Shown one piece after another: positions 42,601 through 50,414 of a stretch of DNA of 58,398 nucleotides; position 1 is the first letter of the stretch, and each line of letters starts with the position of its first letter. Under the pieces are notes generated by a model, which worked only from the letters and a program-made list of their open reading frames with translations, was not told the DNA's origin and made no database searches. Source of the DNA: Longimicrobium sp. (lineage in GTDB: Bacteria > Gemmatimonadota > Gemmatimonadetes > Longimicrobiales > Longimicrobiaceae); assembly GCA_036389135.1 (NCBI GenBank), contig DASVQP010000048.1, positions 1 to 58,398 on the forward strand, in the 5' to 3' direction. Both the position numbers and the translations under genes were made by a program.

Positions 42601-43787
42601 GGTGGACGTGGGATGGCCGCGGCAACCTGCTGGAGGCCCGGGAGCATGGCGGGGTGGTGGCGCGGTGGACGGTCGACGAGCTGGACCGCATCCGGGAGTG
42701 GACCGGCGCGGACGGGCGGACGCAGGGGGTGGAGTACGACGCTGGCGGCCGGCTGGTGCGCGCCGGGACCTTCCGCGCCGCCTACGACGCCGGGGGTCAC
42801 CCGCGGGAGATTGGCCACCTCACTGACGTCCGCTGCGGCACGGACGGATCGCTAACTGCCTGGACCCGCGAGGGGCACAGGGAGCGCGTGGGGTGGTGCC
42901 TCGGACGTCCCGTGTGCTTCCCTGGCGAGGTGCAGGCGTTCTGGTTCGACGAGGTGGTTCTGGCCTGCTCCGTCGGAGGCCGCACGCGGGCCGTCTGGAC
43001 CGATCCCAGGGGTTCCATCGTGGGGATCGAGGGCCTTTCCCCGACCGTAGGATACGACCCCTGGGGCGTCGCAGACGCAGTGCTCCCACTTCCGCTCGGC
43101 TACGAGGGGCGGCTGCGGGCCGCCGGTGTGTACGACAACCGCGCGCGGGTGTACCTGCCCGGGCTCGCCCGGTTTGCGCAGCCGGATCCGGACGGCATTG
43201 CGGACGACCCTAATCCGTACCTCTACGGTCACGGGAATCCGCTGCGCTGGACGGACGCCACCGGCCATGCCGCCACGCGGAGCGGCGTGGGCTGCCTCGC
43301 GCATATGCCGGCCGTGGACCTGCTTCCGCTGGTCAGCATCGAGGCGTTCCGGGCGGCAGGGATCGAGGTGGCCTCGACCTGGATCCAGATGCCCGTGGAG
43401 CGCCACACCCGCGCCCACTACGTGCACCGCAGCGCGGCAGGCGAGGTGGTGGGGAGAACGCGCGTGGTGGGGCCGGGGTGGCTGGAGTCGAGGCCGCACT
43501 TCGTCCACAGCGACGAGCGCGGCGAGCAGGTCGGCAAATCCTACATCAAGTCTCCCGGCCTTTTGGACACGGTGTTCGGACTCCTGGATCCTCCCCCACA
43601 CCTGGTCACCTATAACGCGAACTCCGAGCGCGTGGGGTCGGTGTGGGTGCGGCCTCCCGGGTTCATGGACGTCGAGCAGCGCTCTCACCTGGCGTCGTAC
43701 GACGCGGTGGGACAGTCCACGGGTACGACCCGCCTGGTGCTGCCCAATCGGTTCGAGCCCCATCCCCACCTGGTGCACCATGGCTGA
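39603..43787 (+). CDS. RHS/YD-repeat protein with a novel C-terminal repeat array
   Basis: A 1394-aa RHS-family shell protein starting at ATG 39603, two bases after gene 3. The N-terminus (GDPVNVVTGAFTLVETDFAVP) is the DUF6531-type RHS entry domain. About 1000 residues of YD repeats follow (RYAYASDKHV, RYGYDADGNLAW, RYQYDGCGRTT), which fold as a hollow shell. The conserved core end is YLPGLARFAQPDPDG...YLYGHGNPLRWTDATG at about 1184-1223. In polymorphic toxins this is followed by a variable toxin. Here the last 120 residues (1272-1394) are about four repeats beginning HYVH, HFVH, HLVT and HLAS, each with a (V/G)G...V..PG core and no recognised catalytic motif. No signal peptide is present. 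Its stop overlaps the next start by eight bases. Confidence 0.92.
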   Translation: MGCTKEADLSDLGACCAWEMHRSQHNQEHTGDPVNVVTGAFTLVETDFAVPCQRLPLVFTRAYDSQAHAFEPAGDLGPGWTHSFALRIERKEGIEDVVYVDDRHTRLEFRCVDGTLRAPEGAQGMRLASTPTGWTLRQLDGLGADFDTDGRLTLLYRPGSRRDSVLTLYHAADRLERVEGATGALLFDWGDGRIVAISTPAGRWGYDYDAEGRLVAVTRPSGITQRYAYASDKHVVTVLDVDPKSDVSTPRRESREITGMRHVFAPAAPGEREVALVTNVYTSEYRVALQVDAVGGETRFAYNQFTRMTAVTDPEGWTTVHAYDKAGNTVRIRTPEGRVTEFVYDARRNLLATLTAGRRVEHVRFADEAWFERGAELASRAAAQRSDFLQFVPTDIVEAYDDAGNAPLRRDANGDVTRYSEYTPFGHPGRVEFPDGGELRTTFDDRSGLPLRRERWSGGTLERWWEWARDDVGNVVLSVEGSSDGPLQSETSVYDPTGTLVVRQESHVGVRSPGFPSVEHRAYDAAGRLVRRVTEVRSAPDAPPRGRTERYGYDADGNLAWEARGGEARAFDWDPRGNLLTLSRLDPSAAPGGPRTVLERREYDDAGRCVGREDATGGRTRYQYDGCGRTTRIDGPGTPPTTFVYDRDGAIIEQSGPDGTLRTDEGPNGVTAVDDLERRVETERDLLGRTVRLTRDGAVTTWDYSELKVRKLAPDGTWHEQSAGEPQLSELGPAPHLQVEWHRDALGRPLELRSGEAASPTTRRRWEWLDHLGERVEREADGTPTTIRVDSSGALVARRRGEVELTYERDEEGRLVRWHSSDGTLDRQYAYGADGQLASVTSPGWMERWERDAAGRPVLHHQEIDGVPFQVRLEWGSGNQLREARTDRWWMRIDTGEAGDVSRVELPGRMVEIRREAHRHEVRWDDGSSSVTEHRREGIVSWSQEGGGRRWQWTYAWDALGRLGRELRETPARKSELVYRYDAADRLVAVEDGAGREVWGWTWDGRGNLLEAREHGGVVARWTVDELDRIREWTGADGRTQGVEYDAGGRLVRAGTFRAAYDAGGHPREIGHLTDVRCGTDGSLTAWTREGHRERVGWCLGRPVCFPGEVQAFWFDEVVLACSVGGRTRAVWTDPRGSIVGIEGLSPTVGYDPWGVADAVLPLPLGYEGRLRAAGVYDNRARVYLPGLARFAQPDPDGIADDPNPYLYGHGNPLRWTDATGHAATRSGVGCLAHMPAVDLLPLVSIEAFRAAGIEVASTWIQMPVERHTRAHYVHRSAAGEVVGRTRVVGPGWLESRPHFVHSDERGEQVGKSYIKSPGLLDTVFGLLDPPPHLVTYNANSERVGSVWVRPPGFMDVEQRSHLASYDAVGQSTGTTRLVLPNRFEPHPHLVHHG

Positions 43788-46700
43788 GGCGGCTCTCGGC
43801 GAATACGTGCGCATCTGCAAGCAAGCCGGCTGCAAAGCACCGTTCGTAGTGTCGGCTCCATCGCTCGCACTCGACCGCATGGTGGGGTTTTCCGACCCCG
43901 AGTACTGCCCCGACCACCGGGTGCGTCACGCGCGGTCGTACGGCCGCATCGCCATGCACCATCCCGACGCGCGCGAATCGGCATGGGGCAGGGAGGCGCT
44001 GGCGCGACCGAAGGCCGACGGTACGGTGAACCTGGGGCCGGGGGGGCTGGGCCGGTTCAGCCGGGATGCGCGCCCGCTGAAGAAGCGCACTCGGCCGATC
44101 GTGCAGCGAGAGTTTCCAATCGCTGCGATGGACGACGAGATCCTGGCCGCGCTTGAGCGCCACCAGGTGCTCGTGCTCGTCGGAGAGACCGGATCTGGAA
44201 AGTCGACGCACGTGCCGCACCTGCTGCTCCGCTCCGCCTGGTCGCGACGGGGGCCGATCGTCGTCACCCAGCCGCGCATCCTGGCCACGGAAGCTATTCC
44301 GTCCTTCGTCGCCCAGCTCAACGGGTCCAGCTACGGACCGGGCGCGGAGGTGGGATACACCCACTCCCGCGAGGATAAGTACGACCGCCGGACGCGCCTC
44401 CTGTTCATGACCGACGGGAAGCTCATCAACGACATTGTATCGGGGCGCATCGGAAACTACAGTGTCGTGATGATCGACGAGGCGCACGAGCGGAGCGTCA
44501 ACATCGACGTGATCCTCGGCCTCATGAAGGACCAGCTGGCGCTCTATCCGCACCTCCGCCTCATCATCGCGAGCGCGACGATCGATTATCAAAGCTTCAT
44601 GACCTTCTACGGGGGGCCGGAGCGCGTTGGCTACGTGTATTCAAAGAGTCGCCTTTTCCCCGTCGAACCGCATTTCTGGGGCGAGGAAGACTGGTGGCAG
44701 CCGCTGAACGAAGGGCAGCTCCCCGACTCGAACGCTCTCCCCGCGACGATCGCCGAGCTGGTGCGCCAGCTGTGGGGTCCCGCGGGTCATGGAGCACGCG
44801 GCGACCCCGAGGATGGGCACATCCTCGTCTTCCTTCCGGGCACGGCCGAGATCGACCTGACGGTGTCTCGCATCCGCGCGCTCGGCCTGCCGAACCTGCT
44901 GTGCCTTCCGCTCTACGCCAACCGGCCGCCGACGGAGCAGCAGCGCGCCATCGCCCCCGAAAGCCCCCACGACCTGCAGCGCCGGCGCGTCATCGTCTCC
45001 ACCAACGTGGCGGAGACGTCGCTCACAGTGGAGGGCGTCCGGCACGTGATCGATTCGGGCTATATCAAGCAATCGACGTGGAACCCCGTGGGACGGGTTG
45101 CCGAGCTGCGGACGCTGTGGCACTCCCAGGCAGGGTGCAGGCAGCGCTGGGGGCGGGCCGGGCGACTCGCACCGGGCGATGCATGGCTGCTGTATACCCG
45201 CGATCAGTTCGAGTCCCGGTTCCCACCCTTCACGGCTCCGGGCGTCGCCCGGGCGTCGATGGAGGAGGTGCTTCTGACCGTCGCGGCGGCGGGGGTACCC
45301 GACCTGCAGGCGTTTCCCTGGATCCCGCTGGAGGAGGAGACGGACCGGGCGCGCTTCCGCCGTGAGCAAGAGACCGCCCTCCGTGCGCTGCAGGCTCGCG
45401 GAATTCTGGACAAGGACGGGGATCTGACGGAGTTTGGGCTGGAGTTGCGGGGGGCGCAGAGCGGGATGGACCTGGCCGCCGCCTTCGCCCTTGGCGACCG
45501 ATACGCCATGGGCGTCGAGGTGGCGACGCTCGTCCCCTTCCTGAAGCTGGACCACGGGACCCAGACCCTTCTCCGGCGCGAGGACGACCTCGTCGACGGG
45601 ATCGAGGACGCCGCAGGGCGCCGCGAGCTGCAGTGGAGCATCCGGGTCCGTCGGCTCGCGCTGTTCGCGGGATGCGAGGACGATCTGGACCTGTTCGTGA
45701 AGCTGTGGATGGGATGGATCTCGACCGAAGGCGCCGAGCGCGCGGCCTGGTGCGAGCGAACCGGAATCGACGCGCGTGCGTTCCGGGACACCATAGTGGA
45801 GCAGCGTGACCGGCTCGTCCGCAGCCTCGCGGACGACCGCAAGGCCGAGGAGCGCCAGCCGCAGATCGAAAAGCTCGACGCGCTCCGTGCGCTCCTCGCG
45901 TGCGCCCTCCCCCACGCGCTGCATGTCTCAAGGCAGGCCGAAGACGGCCCGGGGCGGGAGCCCGCCGGGCTCGTGGAAGGAGACGATGTCTTTGCACTTG
46001 GCGAGGTCTCGGGCTCGCGCGCGGGGATCTATCGCCGGCTCCGGCGCCGCCCCGGCGAGTCCGACGACGAAGCGCTGGCGGAGATCATCCCCACCTCAGT
46101 AGCGGCGCAAAACCCGTCGCCGTGCTGCTTGATCTGCCAGCGGAGGGGAAACTTCCTCCGCCCGGCCCGCACCGCGGTGCTGGGGATGAACGTGGTCCGC
46201 GTCGATCCAGCGTGGATTGAGCCGGAGGGGTCCCCAAAGTCCGGCCAGATGGTTGACCGCGCCCTCCGCTTCTCAGCGCTTTCCCGAGGGCGGCCGCCAG
46301 AACGGCATGCTGCTACCCGGCTCCGGCTCCTGCTCTCGCTCGTGCTTCCCGTGGGCACGCGGGTCGACGCGATGCTGGCCGAAGCCACGACCTCGTGGAT
46401 GCGTTGCCGGCTTGTGGTCGTGGCCCCCAACCCGGAGCTGTTCCCGGGCACGACGGAGCTGGCAGTAGACGCCTTGCTTCCGCTGGACCAAGCCGCCGGG
46501 CTGGAGCCGGGCGCGAAGTTCACCGCATCGGTGGATCGCTACGAGGGAGCGGTGCCCGTGCTCGCGCGCACCGACACGGCCCAGGCGCTGGCGCGGTTCC
46601 GCGCCCGTTATCGGCCGGGCGTCTTTACCCAGGTGGTGCTCCGGCGCGTGTTGGAGGACCCCGCGGGGCGGCTGCCGTGCTTTCTCGTGGAGGACGTGGA

Positions 46701-47616
46701 AACCGGCGCTGCTATCCCGATGCTCCCCGCGGACTTCTGTGGCAACGCGCCGTTCCGCGCCGAGTTTGGGCTTCGCTTCGAGCCCGGAGACCGGTTCACT
46801 GTACGGGTCGAAGAGACGGAAAGCATTGTCCGCGTCTCCCGAGCAGAGGCGCTGCTGGCTGAGGTCCTCTCGGTACCCTCGGACCAGAACCGCACCGTAC
46901 AGACGGTCTCCGTCGAACGCATTGATCAGTTCGGAGCTTGGGTCCGGCTCGGTGGGTACGTGGCGCTCGTCTCCCGCGGGGGATGGCCGGAGCAGAACGT
47001 CGAGGTGGGCGGCAGGCTGAAGGGGAAGGTCCGCGCCCGCCTGCGCCGCGGCGACAGGGACGATCTGGAGCGCGCACGGGCGGAGGGGAAGCCGTTCGCC
47101 GGCGGGGTGGCGCTGGGGTACGATGTCGACCTGAGAGCGCCGGAGGCATACGCCCGCTTCGCGAGCTTTCACGGCAACGGTAGCCGCGTAAACGTGGTGG
47201 TGGACTCTTCGTTGAACGAAGGTTCGCTCATCGCCCGTGCGGGCGACCAGCGGATCTACATCCCGGAGGATGAGCTCGGGCTGAACGACGCGGGCACCTT
47301 GCGGCGGGCGCGAAGCTTCGAGCCGGGTTCTTCGCTCGACGTGCTCGTTACGCGCATGCAGGAGCACCGCGCTGAAGTCAGCGGAAGCGTGTGGCGAGCC
47401 GAGACGATGCTTGGTGAGTTCGCCGAAGGCGCGGTGGTGCCAGTACGCGTGGTGCTGGTCCGTTCGGGAGACTGGCCCCTCTGCATCGGGGCCGTCGAAG
47501 GCAAGTATCGGATCGAGCTCACGGACGAGGGCCTGCAGGAGGGTGCATGGGTGCAGGCACGCATCGACCGCTTCAAATCAGCCAGCGGGTGGCTGACGGG
47601 CACGGTTGTGCCATGA
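43780..47616 (+). CDS. HrpA-like DEAH-box helicase with a C-terminal S1-like region
   Basis: A 1278-aa superfamily 2 helicase from ATG 43780, which overlaps the end of the RHS gene. It starts with a small Cys/His cluster (CKQAGC...CPDH) within residues 12-48. The DEAH core has GETGSGKST at 135-143, DEAH at 233-236, SATI and QRWGRAGR at 455-462, the last matching HrpA/Prp-type QRxGRAGR. The middle is helical, as in HrpA. A CCLICQRRGNF zinc-like element lies near residue 785. An S1/OB-like segment (VERIDQFGAWVRLGGYVALV) begins near 1045. Family members unwind RNA or remodel ribonucleoprotein. Together with the SNF2 motor this gives the operon two different NTP-driven engines. Confidence 0.93.
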   Translation: MAEAALGEYVRICKQAGCKAPFVVSAPSLALDRMVGFSDPEYCPDHRVRHARSYGRIAMHHPDARESAWGREALARPKADGTVNLGPGGLGRFSRDARPLKKRTRPIVQREFPIAAMDDEILAALERHQVLVLVGETGSGKSTHVPHLLLRSAWSRRGPIVVTQPRILATEAIPSFVAQLNGSSYGPGAEVGYTHSREDKYDRRTRLLFMTDGKLINDIVSGRIGNYSVVMIDEAHERSVNIDVILGLMKDQLALYPHLRLIIASATIDYQSFMTFYGGPERVGYVYSKSRLFPVEPHFWGEEDWWQPLNEGQLPDSNALPATIAELVRQLWGPAGHGARGDPEDGHILVFLPGTAEIDLTVSRIRALGLPNLLCLPLYANRPPTEQQRAIAPESPHDLQRRRVIVSTNVAETSLTVEGVRHVIDSGYIKQSTWNPVGRVAELRTLWHSQAGCRQRWGRAGRLAPGDAWLLYTRDQFESRFPPFTAPGVARASMEEVLLTVAAAGVPDLQAFPWIPLEEETDRARFRREQETALRALQARGILDKDGDLTEFGLELRGAQSGMDLAAAFALGDRYAMGVEVATLVPFLKLDHGTQTLLRREDDLVDGIEDAAGRRELQWSIRVRRLALFAGCEDDLDLFVKLWMGWISTEGAERAAWCERTGIDARAFRDTIVEQRDRLVRSLADDRKAEERQPQIEKLDALRALLACALPHALHVSRQAEDGPGREPAGLVEGDDVFALGEVSGSRAGIYRRLRRRPGESDDEALAEIIPTSVAAQNPSPCCLICQRRGNFLRPARTAVLGMNVVRVDPAWIEPEGSPKSGQMVDRALRFSALSRGRPPERHAATRLRLLLSLVLPVGTRVDAMLAEATTSWMRCRLVVVAPNPELFPGTTELAVDALLPLDQAAGLEPGAKFTASVDRYEGAVPVLARTDTAQALARFRARYRPGVFTQVVLRRVLEDPAGRLPCFLVEDVETGAAIPMLPADFCGNAPFRAEFGLRFEPGDRFTVRVEETESIVRVSRAEALLAEVLSVPSDQNRTVQTVSVERIDQFGAWVRLGGYVALVSRGGWPEQNVEVGGRLKGKVRARLRRGDRDDLERARAEGKPFAGGVALGYDVDLRAPEAYARFASFHGNGSRVNVVVDSSLNEGSLIARAGDQRIYIPEDELGLNDAGTLRRARSFEPGSSLDVLVTRMQEHRAEVSGSVWRAETMLGEFAEGAVVPVRVVLVRSGDWPLCIGAVEGKYRIELTDEGLQEGAWVQARIDRFKSASGWLTGTVVP

Positions 47617-48251
47617 AGCAGAGCAACCGCCCATCCTCCTTAAAGTTCCGTTCACCTGATTTCGATGTGCGGTTGACCGCGCTGGTTCACGAGATGGAGC
47701 AGAGCATCCGGCAGAGCCAGCCATTCGACGCCTCCGTCCCGCCGCACCGCGAGCTCACCGAAGCGCTTCACCGCGTCGCTTACGGCTCCCCGGAACAGCC
47801 GGAACCCGGTGAGCTGCTCATACGCTATGCCGACAATACCCGGGGACGCCCGTTCCCGGTGCGGCACCTCTGGCCGGTGCCCGAACCCGCCGCGTGGCTG
47901 CCCCGGCTCGAGCTGGGAACGCTGAGCTTCCGCCACCTCGATTACGATTCCAAGGTGGACCTGTACCTGATCCGCCACCGCGAGACGCGCGGGCTCATCC
48001 AAGGGGCGGTCGAGAATCTCGCCGCCAGCAGGATGCGCGAGATCCTGGCGTCACCCGCGCTGGCCGCGGGCGGCTGCATCAACGTGTACCAGACAGGGCT
48101 GGAGCCTCTCGTCGTGGGACTCTACCGCGCCGTGACGGAGCACTTCATGGACCGGGCGGGCACGGACGAGGTCTCCCCGCTTTACATTCGGCCAATCTAC
48201 TTCGTGAACGAGGAAGAGCCTGACCTCGGGAGCGTCTGGGGGCAGATATGA
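47613..48251 (+). CDS. Operon protein 6, unknown function
   Basis: ATG 47613 overlaps the helicase stop in ATGA and gives 212 aa; the frame is open a little further upstream, but the coupling decides the start. No signal peptide, membrane helix or known motif is visible. The first half is helical (VRLTALVHEMEQSIRQS). The second half mixes short strands and helices (KVDLYLIRHRETRGLIQGAV) and ends in an acidic NEEEPDLGSVWGQI. Conservation of coupling with the neighbours is the main reason to treat it as a real system component. It could be an adaptor for one of the helicases. Confidence 0.8.
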   Translation: MKQSNRPSSLKFRSPDFDVRLTALVHEMEQSIRQSQPFDASVPPHRELTEALHRVAYGSPEQPEPGELLIRYADNTRGRPFPVRHLWPVPEPAAWLPRLELGTLSFRHLDYDSKVDLYLIRHRETRGLIQGAVENLAASRMREILASPALAAGGCINVYQTGLEPLVVGLYRAVTEHFMDRAGTDEVSPLYIRPIYFVNEEEPDLGSVWGQI

Positions 48252-49369
48252 AGCGCGACGCCGAGGACCCGCCCATGGTGGTTGCCGATCCCCACGTCGT
48301 CTACCGCGACGCGGTCCATACCTCGCCCTGGAACTTGGCCGAGGGCGCACACCTTCCCCAGCGGGACGACTGGTCCACGTTCCGCTACGCGGTAAAGGAC
48401 GTCGTTCTGGGTGTCGCCACCCACCGTTATGACCGGGCGGCCCGCCGGTTGGAAGTGCGCGCCTACTTCGCCGGCGAGCATCCTGCCTACGAGGCCTTCG
48501 AGCCCACTCGGATCCTTTTCCTCGTGCTGGCGTCGCAGGCCTGGCAAACGGCACGGAGGATGGAGATTCGCTTCGACGGGGGGGTCCCCTGGGACCTGCG
48601 CCTGTACTTGGAGCGCGAACTCGGTGAGCGCCTGTCCGGCCATCGGGAAGACCTCCCGCACGAGTTGGCCTTGCGCCTCTACCTGAAGCTGACCGACCTC
48701 CCCGAAGCGCTGCTGGAGTCCCTGGGGTCCATCCCTCCCGAGCACGTGTGCTTCCATGTGCACCGCGGAACGTGGAGTGCCCGCCAAGTTCGATCGATGT
48801 GGCGGCGGGGCGTACCGCTCGGCTGGGTTTTCCGCCGCTGCCCGGATCCTGTTCGCCAGTCTATGGCCTACATGCATCTGCTGCTGCACCTGTCGGCCCT
48901 CATGCTAGAGGAGCACGCGCTCGGCCGGCTGTGCGGCCGCGAAGAGGGCGCACGTGCGGGGGCGACGATAACCCCAGGGCCAGACGACCGCGGCCTGAAG
49001 TCTTCCGAGCCAATCTACCTGAGCGGTCCCGACATGCTCACTTCCGTATTGCTGCGGGCAGGCAACCCGTTTGACCTATATCCCGTGCTGGAAGGGACGG
49101 CCCAACGGGCAATGGCGGCCGTTGCCGCGAAGATTGCGGCTGAGCCGGACGCGCCGGTGGTGTTCGCGTTTCCGCTCGATGTACTGGGTACCGATTCGTC
49201 GGAGAGTACCCTGCGCGAGTGCGTGGATCGGGCGGGCGCGCAGAGCGTGGTCGTAGGTTTCACGCTCTTGCAATTGAAATCCGAGGCGGAACTCCATCTC
49301 TCGATCACAGCCATGCAAGCGGATGAACTGGAGTTGCGTGATGCCTGGACAGCTAGGTACGCTGAGTGA
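48248..49369 (+). CDS. Operon protein 7, unknown function
   Basis: ATG 48248 overlaps the previous stop (ATGA); 373 aa. There is no recognisable domain. The N-terminal part has a beta-type region (RYAVKDVVLGVATHRYDRAA). The middle is helical with many Trp and Arg residues. The C-terminal 110 residues form an alpha/beta unit with VVFAFPLDVLGTDSSESTL and SVVVGFTLLQLKSEAELHL, which could be a small nucleotide- or protein-binding fold. No catalytic motif can be named. It overlaps the last gene by about 29 bases. Confidence 0.82.
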   Translation: MKRDAEDPPMVVADPHVVYRDAVHTSPWNLAEGAHLPQRDDWSTFRYAVKDVVLGVATHRYDRAARRLEVRAYFAGEHPAYEAFEPTRILFLVLASQAWQTARRMEIRFDGGVPWDLRLYLERELGERLSGHREDLPHELALRLYLKLTDLPEALLESLGSIPPEHVCFHVHRGTWSARQVRSMWRRGVPLGWVFRRCPDPVRQSMAYMHLLLHLSALMLEEHALGRLCGREEGARAGATITPGPDDRGLKSSEPIYLSGPDMLTSVLLRAGNPFDLYPVLEGTAQRAMAAVAAKIAAEPDAPVVFAFPLDVLGTDSSESTLRECVDRAGAQSVVVGFTLLQLKSEAELHLSITAMQADELELRDAWTARYAE

Positions 49370-49877
49370 ACTGATCAGCATTCCCGGGGCAGCGTGGGCC
49401 ACCCGATCCGGCCGGGTGGCACCCGCGGAGATCGCCGCGAGCGCTCTGGCCATCGAGCGCCGCGTGGGCAACCGCGTGCCGCTTCCGAAGGAGTCGGGCC
49501 GCTACGCATTGACCTGCGATCGCCTGACCGACATCGCTCGCGAGTTGGCTGACGAAGGAGTGGCTACGCGGGTCTGGGCCGCGGACTGCGCCACAACGGC
49601 GCGGTGGGCGGCTCTGTCGTTCGACTTGGCCGCCCGGCTGCGGAACAGCCCGCGCCTCGAACAGTGCGGCGTTGCGCTTTTCCGCGCGATCTCGACATTC
49701 GTGCCGCCCGGGGACGCGGCCGCCGTGGCCGCCTGCCTCGACCTGTTGGTACGTGAAGAGGCGTCCAATTGGCCCGACCACGCTGAGGTGATTCCGCTCC
49801 TAACAGGTCGGGCAGACGTCTATCGCCAAGCGGCGGCGGATGCTGCCGGCTTGGTTGAAGCGCTGATCTTTCGGTGA
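49341..49877 (+). CDS. Operon protein 8, small helical protein
   Basis: The likely start is ATG 49341, with GGAG ten bases before it (ATG 49323 is the alternative), giving 178 aa and an overlap with gene 7. The product is almost entirely helical and Ala-rich (PAEIAASALAIERRVG, LTDIARELADEGVATRVW, AAVAACLDLLVREEA), like a small alpha-solenoid or immunity-type protein. No motif is recognised. It is the last gene of the operon. A hairpin follows about 60 nt later. Confidence 0.75.
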   Translation: MPGQLGTLSELISIPGAAWATRSGRVAPAEIAASALAIERRVGNRVPLPKESGRYALTCDRLTDIARELADEGVATRVWAADCATTARWAALSFDLAARLRNSPRLEQCGVALFRAISTFVPPGDAAAVAACLDLLVREEASNWPDHAEVIPLLTGRADVYRQAAADAAGLVEALIFR

Positions 49878-49928
49878 TGCGGGCGCGCCGGAACGGGTTC
49901 TCCGGAGGGCCAAAATAACTGCTTTCAG

Positions 49929-49971
49929 AAAACGCAGAACAGCCGCCATCCAATCTGGACGGCGGCTGTTC
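49929..49971 (-). terminator. Intrinsic terminator of the minus-strand tRNA-Arg
   Basis: A perfect 11-bp inverted repeat, GAACAGCCGCC at 49937-49947 and GGCGGCTGTTC at 49961-49971, has a 13-nt loop. On the minus strand it lies just after the tRNA 3' end and is followed by TGCG and TTTT (49932-49929). On the plus strand it also sits after the eight-gene operon, but without a T run, so it may act there only as a weak or 3'-end-stabilising hairpin. Confidence 0.65.
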
Positions 49972-49975
49972 GTAA

Positions 49976-50049
<74 letters not shown>

Positions 50050-50414
50050 GAATTTCCTATCGCCATAATCTATCAGGTACGGCGTCGATTTTCCAGCCCA
50101 CGCGGGGGCATGCCGATGGGACGACAACTGTGCGGGGGGCGCGCTGCAACGCCGATTGATCTCGGAATTCAGGGAGAGGACGATGTGAAACGCCAAGCGC
50201 TCGGCCCTCCGCTGCAACCTTCTCCGCCGACATGGGACTTGGCCTCGCCATCCAACTGAAACTCCGCGTAGATTACCACCCGGGCTGCTTTCCGCGAACA
50301 ACCCGTCCAGTCGAGGCGCGATGAACGACTCCCAGGCGCAGGCGCTTCGATTCATGGGCTTGGAACTCGCCCCGGATTCTGAGTTCCAGGAAAGGCCAGA
50401 AGAGCACTTCGCCC
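50050..50414. other. Intergenic region without a recognisable gene
   Basis: Between the tRNA-Arg and the permease stop there are short open frames but none supported. The frame starting at 50321 has no clear ribosome binding site and runs into the permease on the other strand. The tRNA promoter should lie in the first 60 nt. No hairpin with a T run was seen after the permease. Confidence 0.4.

Noticed and set aside
33326-49877. Assignment as a DISARM or BREX defence locus
   Set aside because: No DNA methyltransferase, PLD (DrmC), DUF1998 (DrmB), PglZ or BrxL-like protein is present; an SNF2 ATPase alone is not diagnostic.
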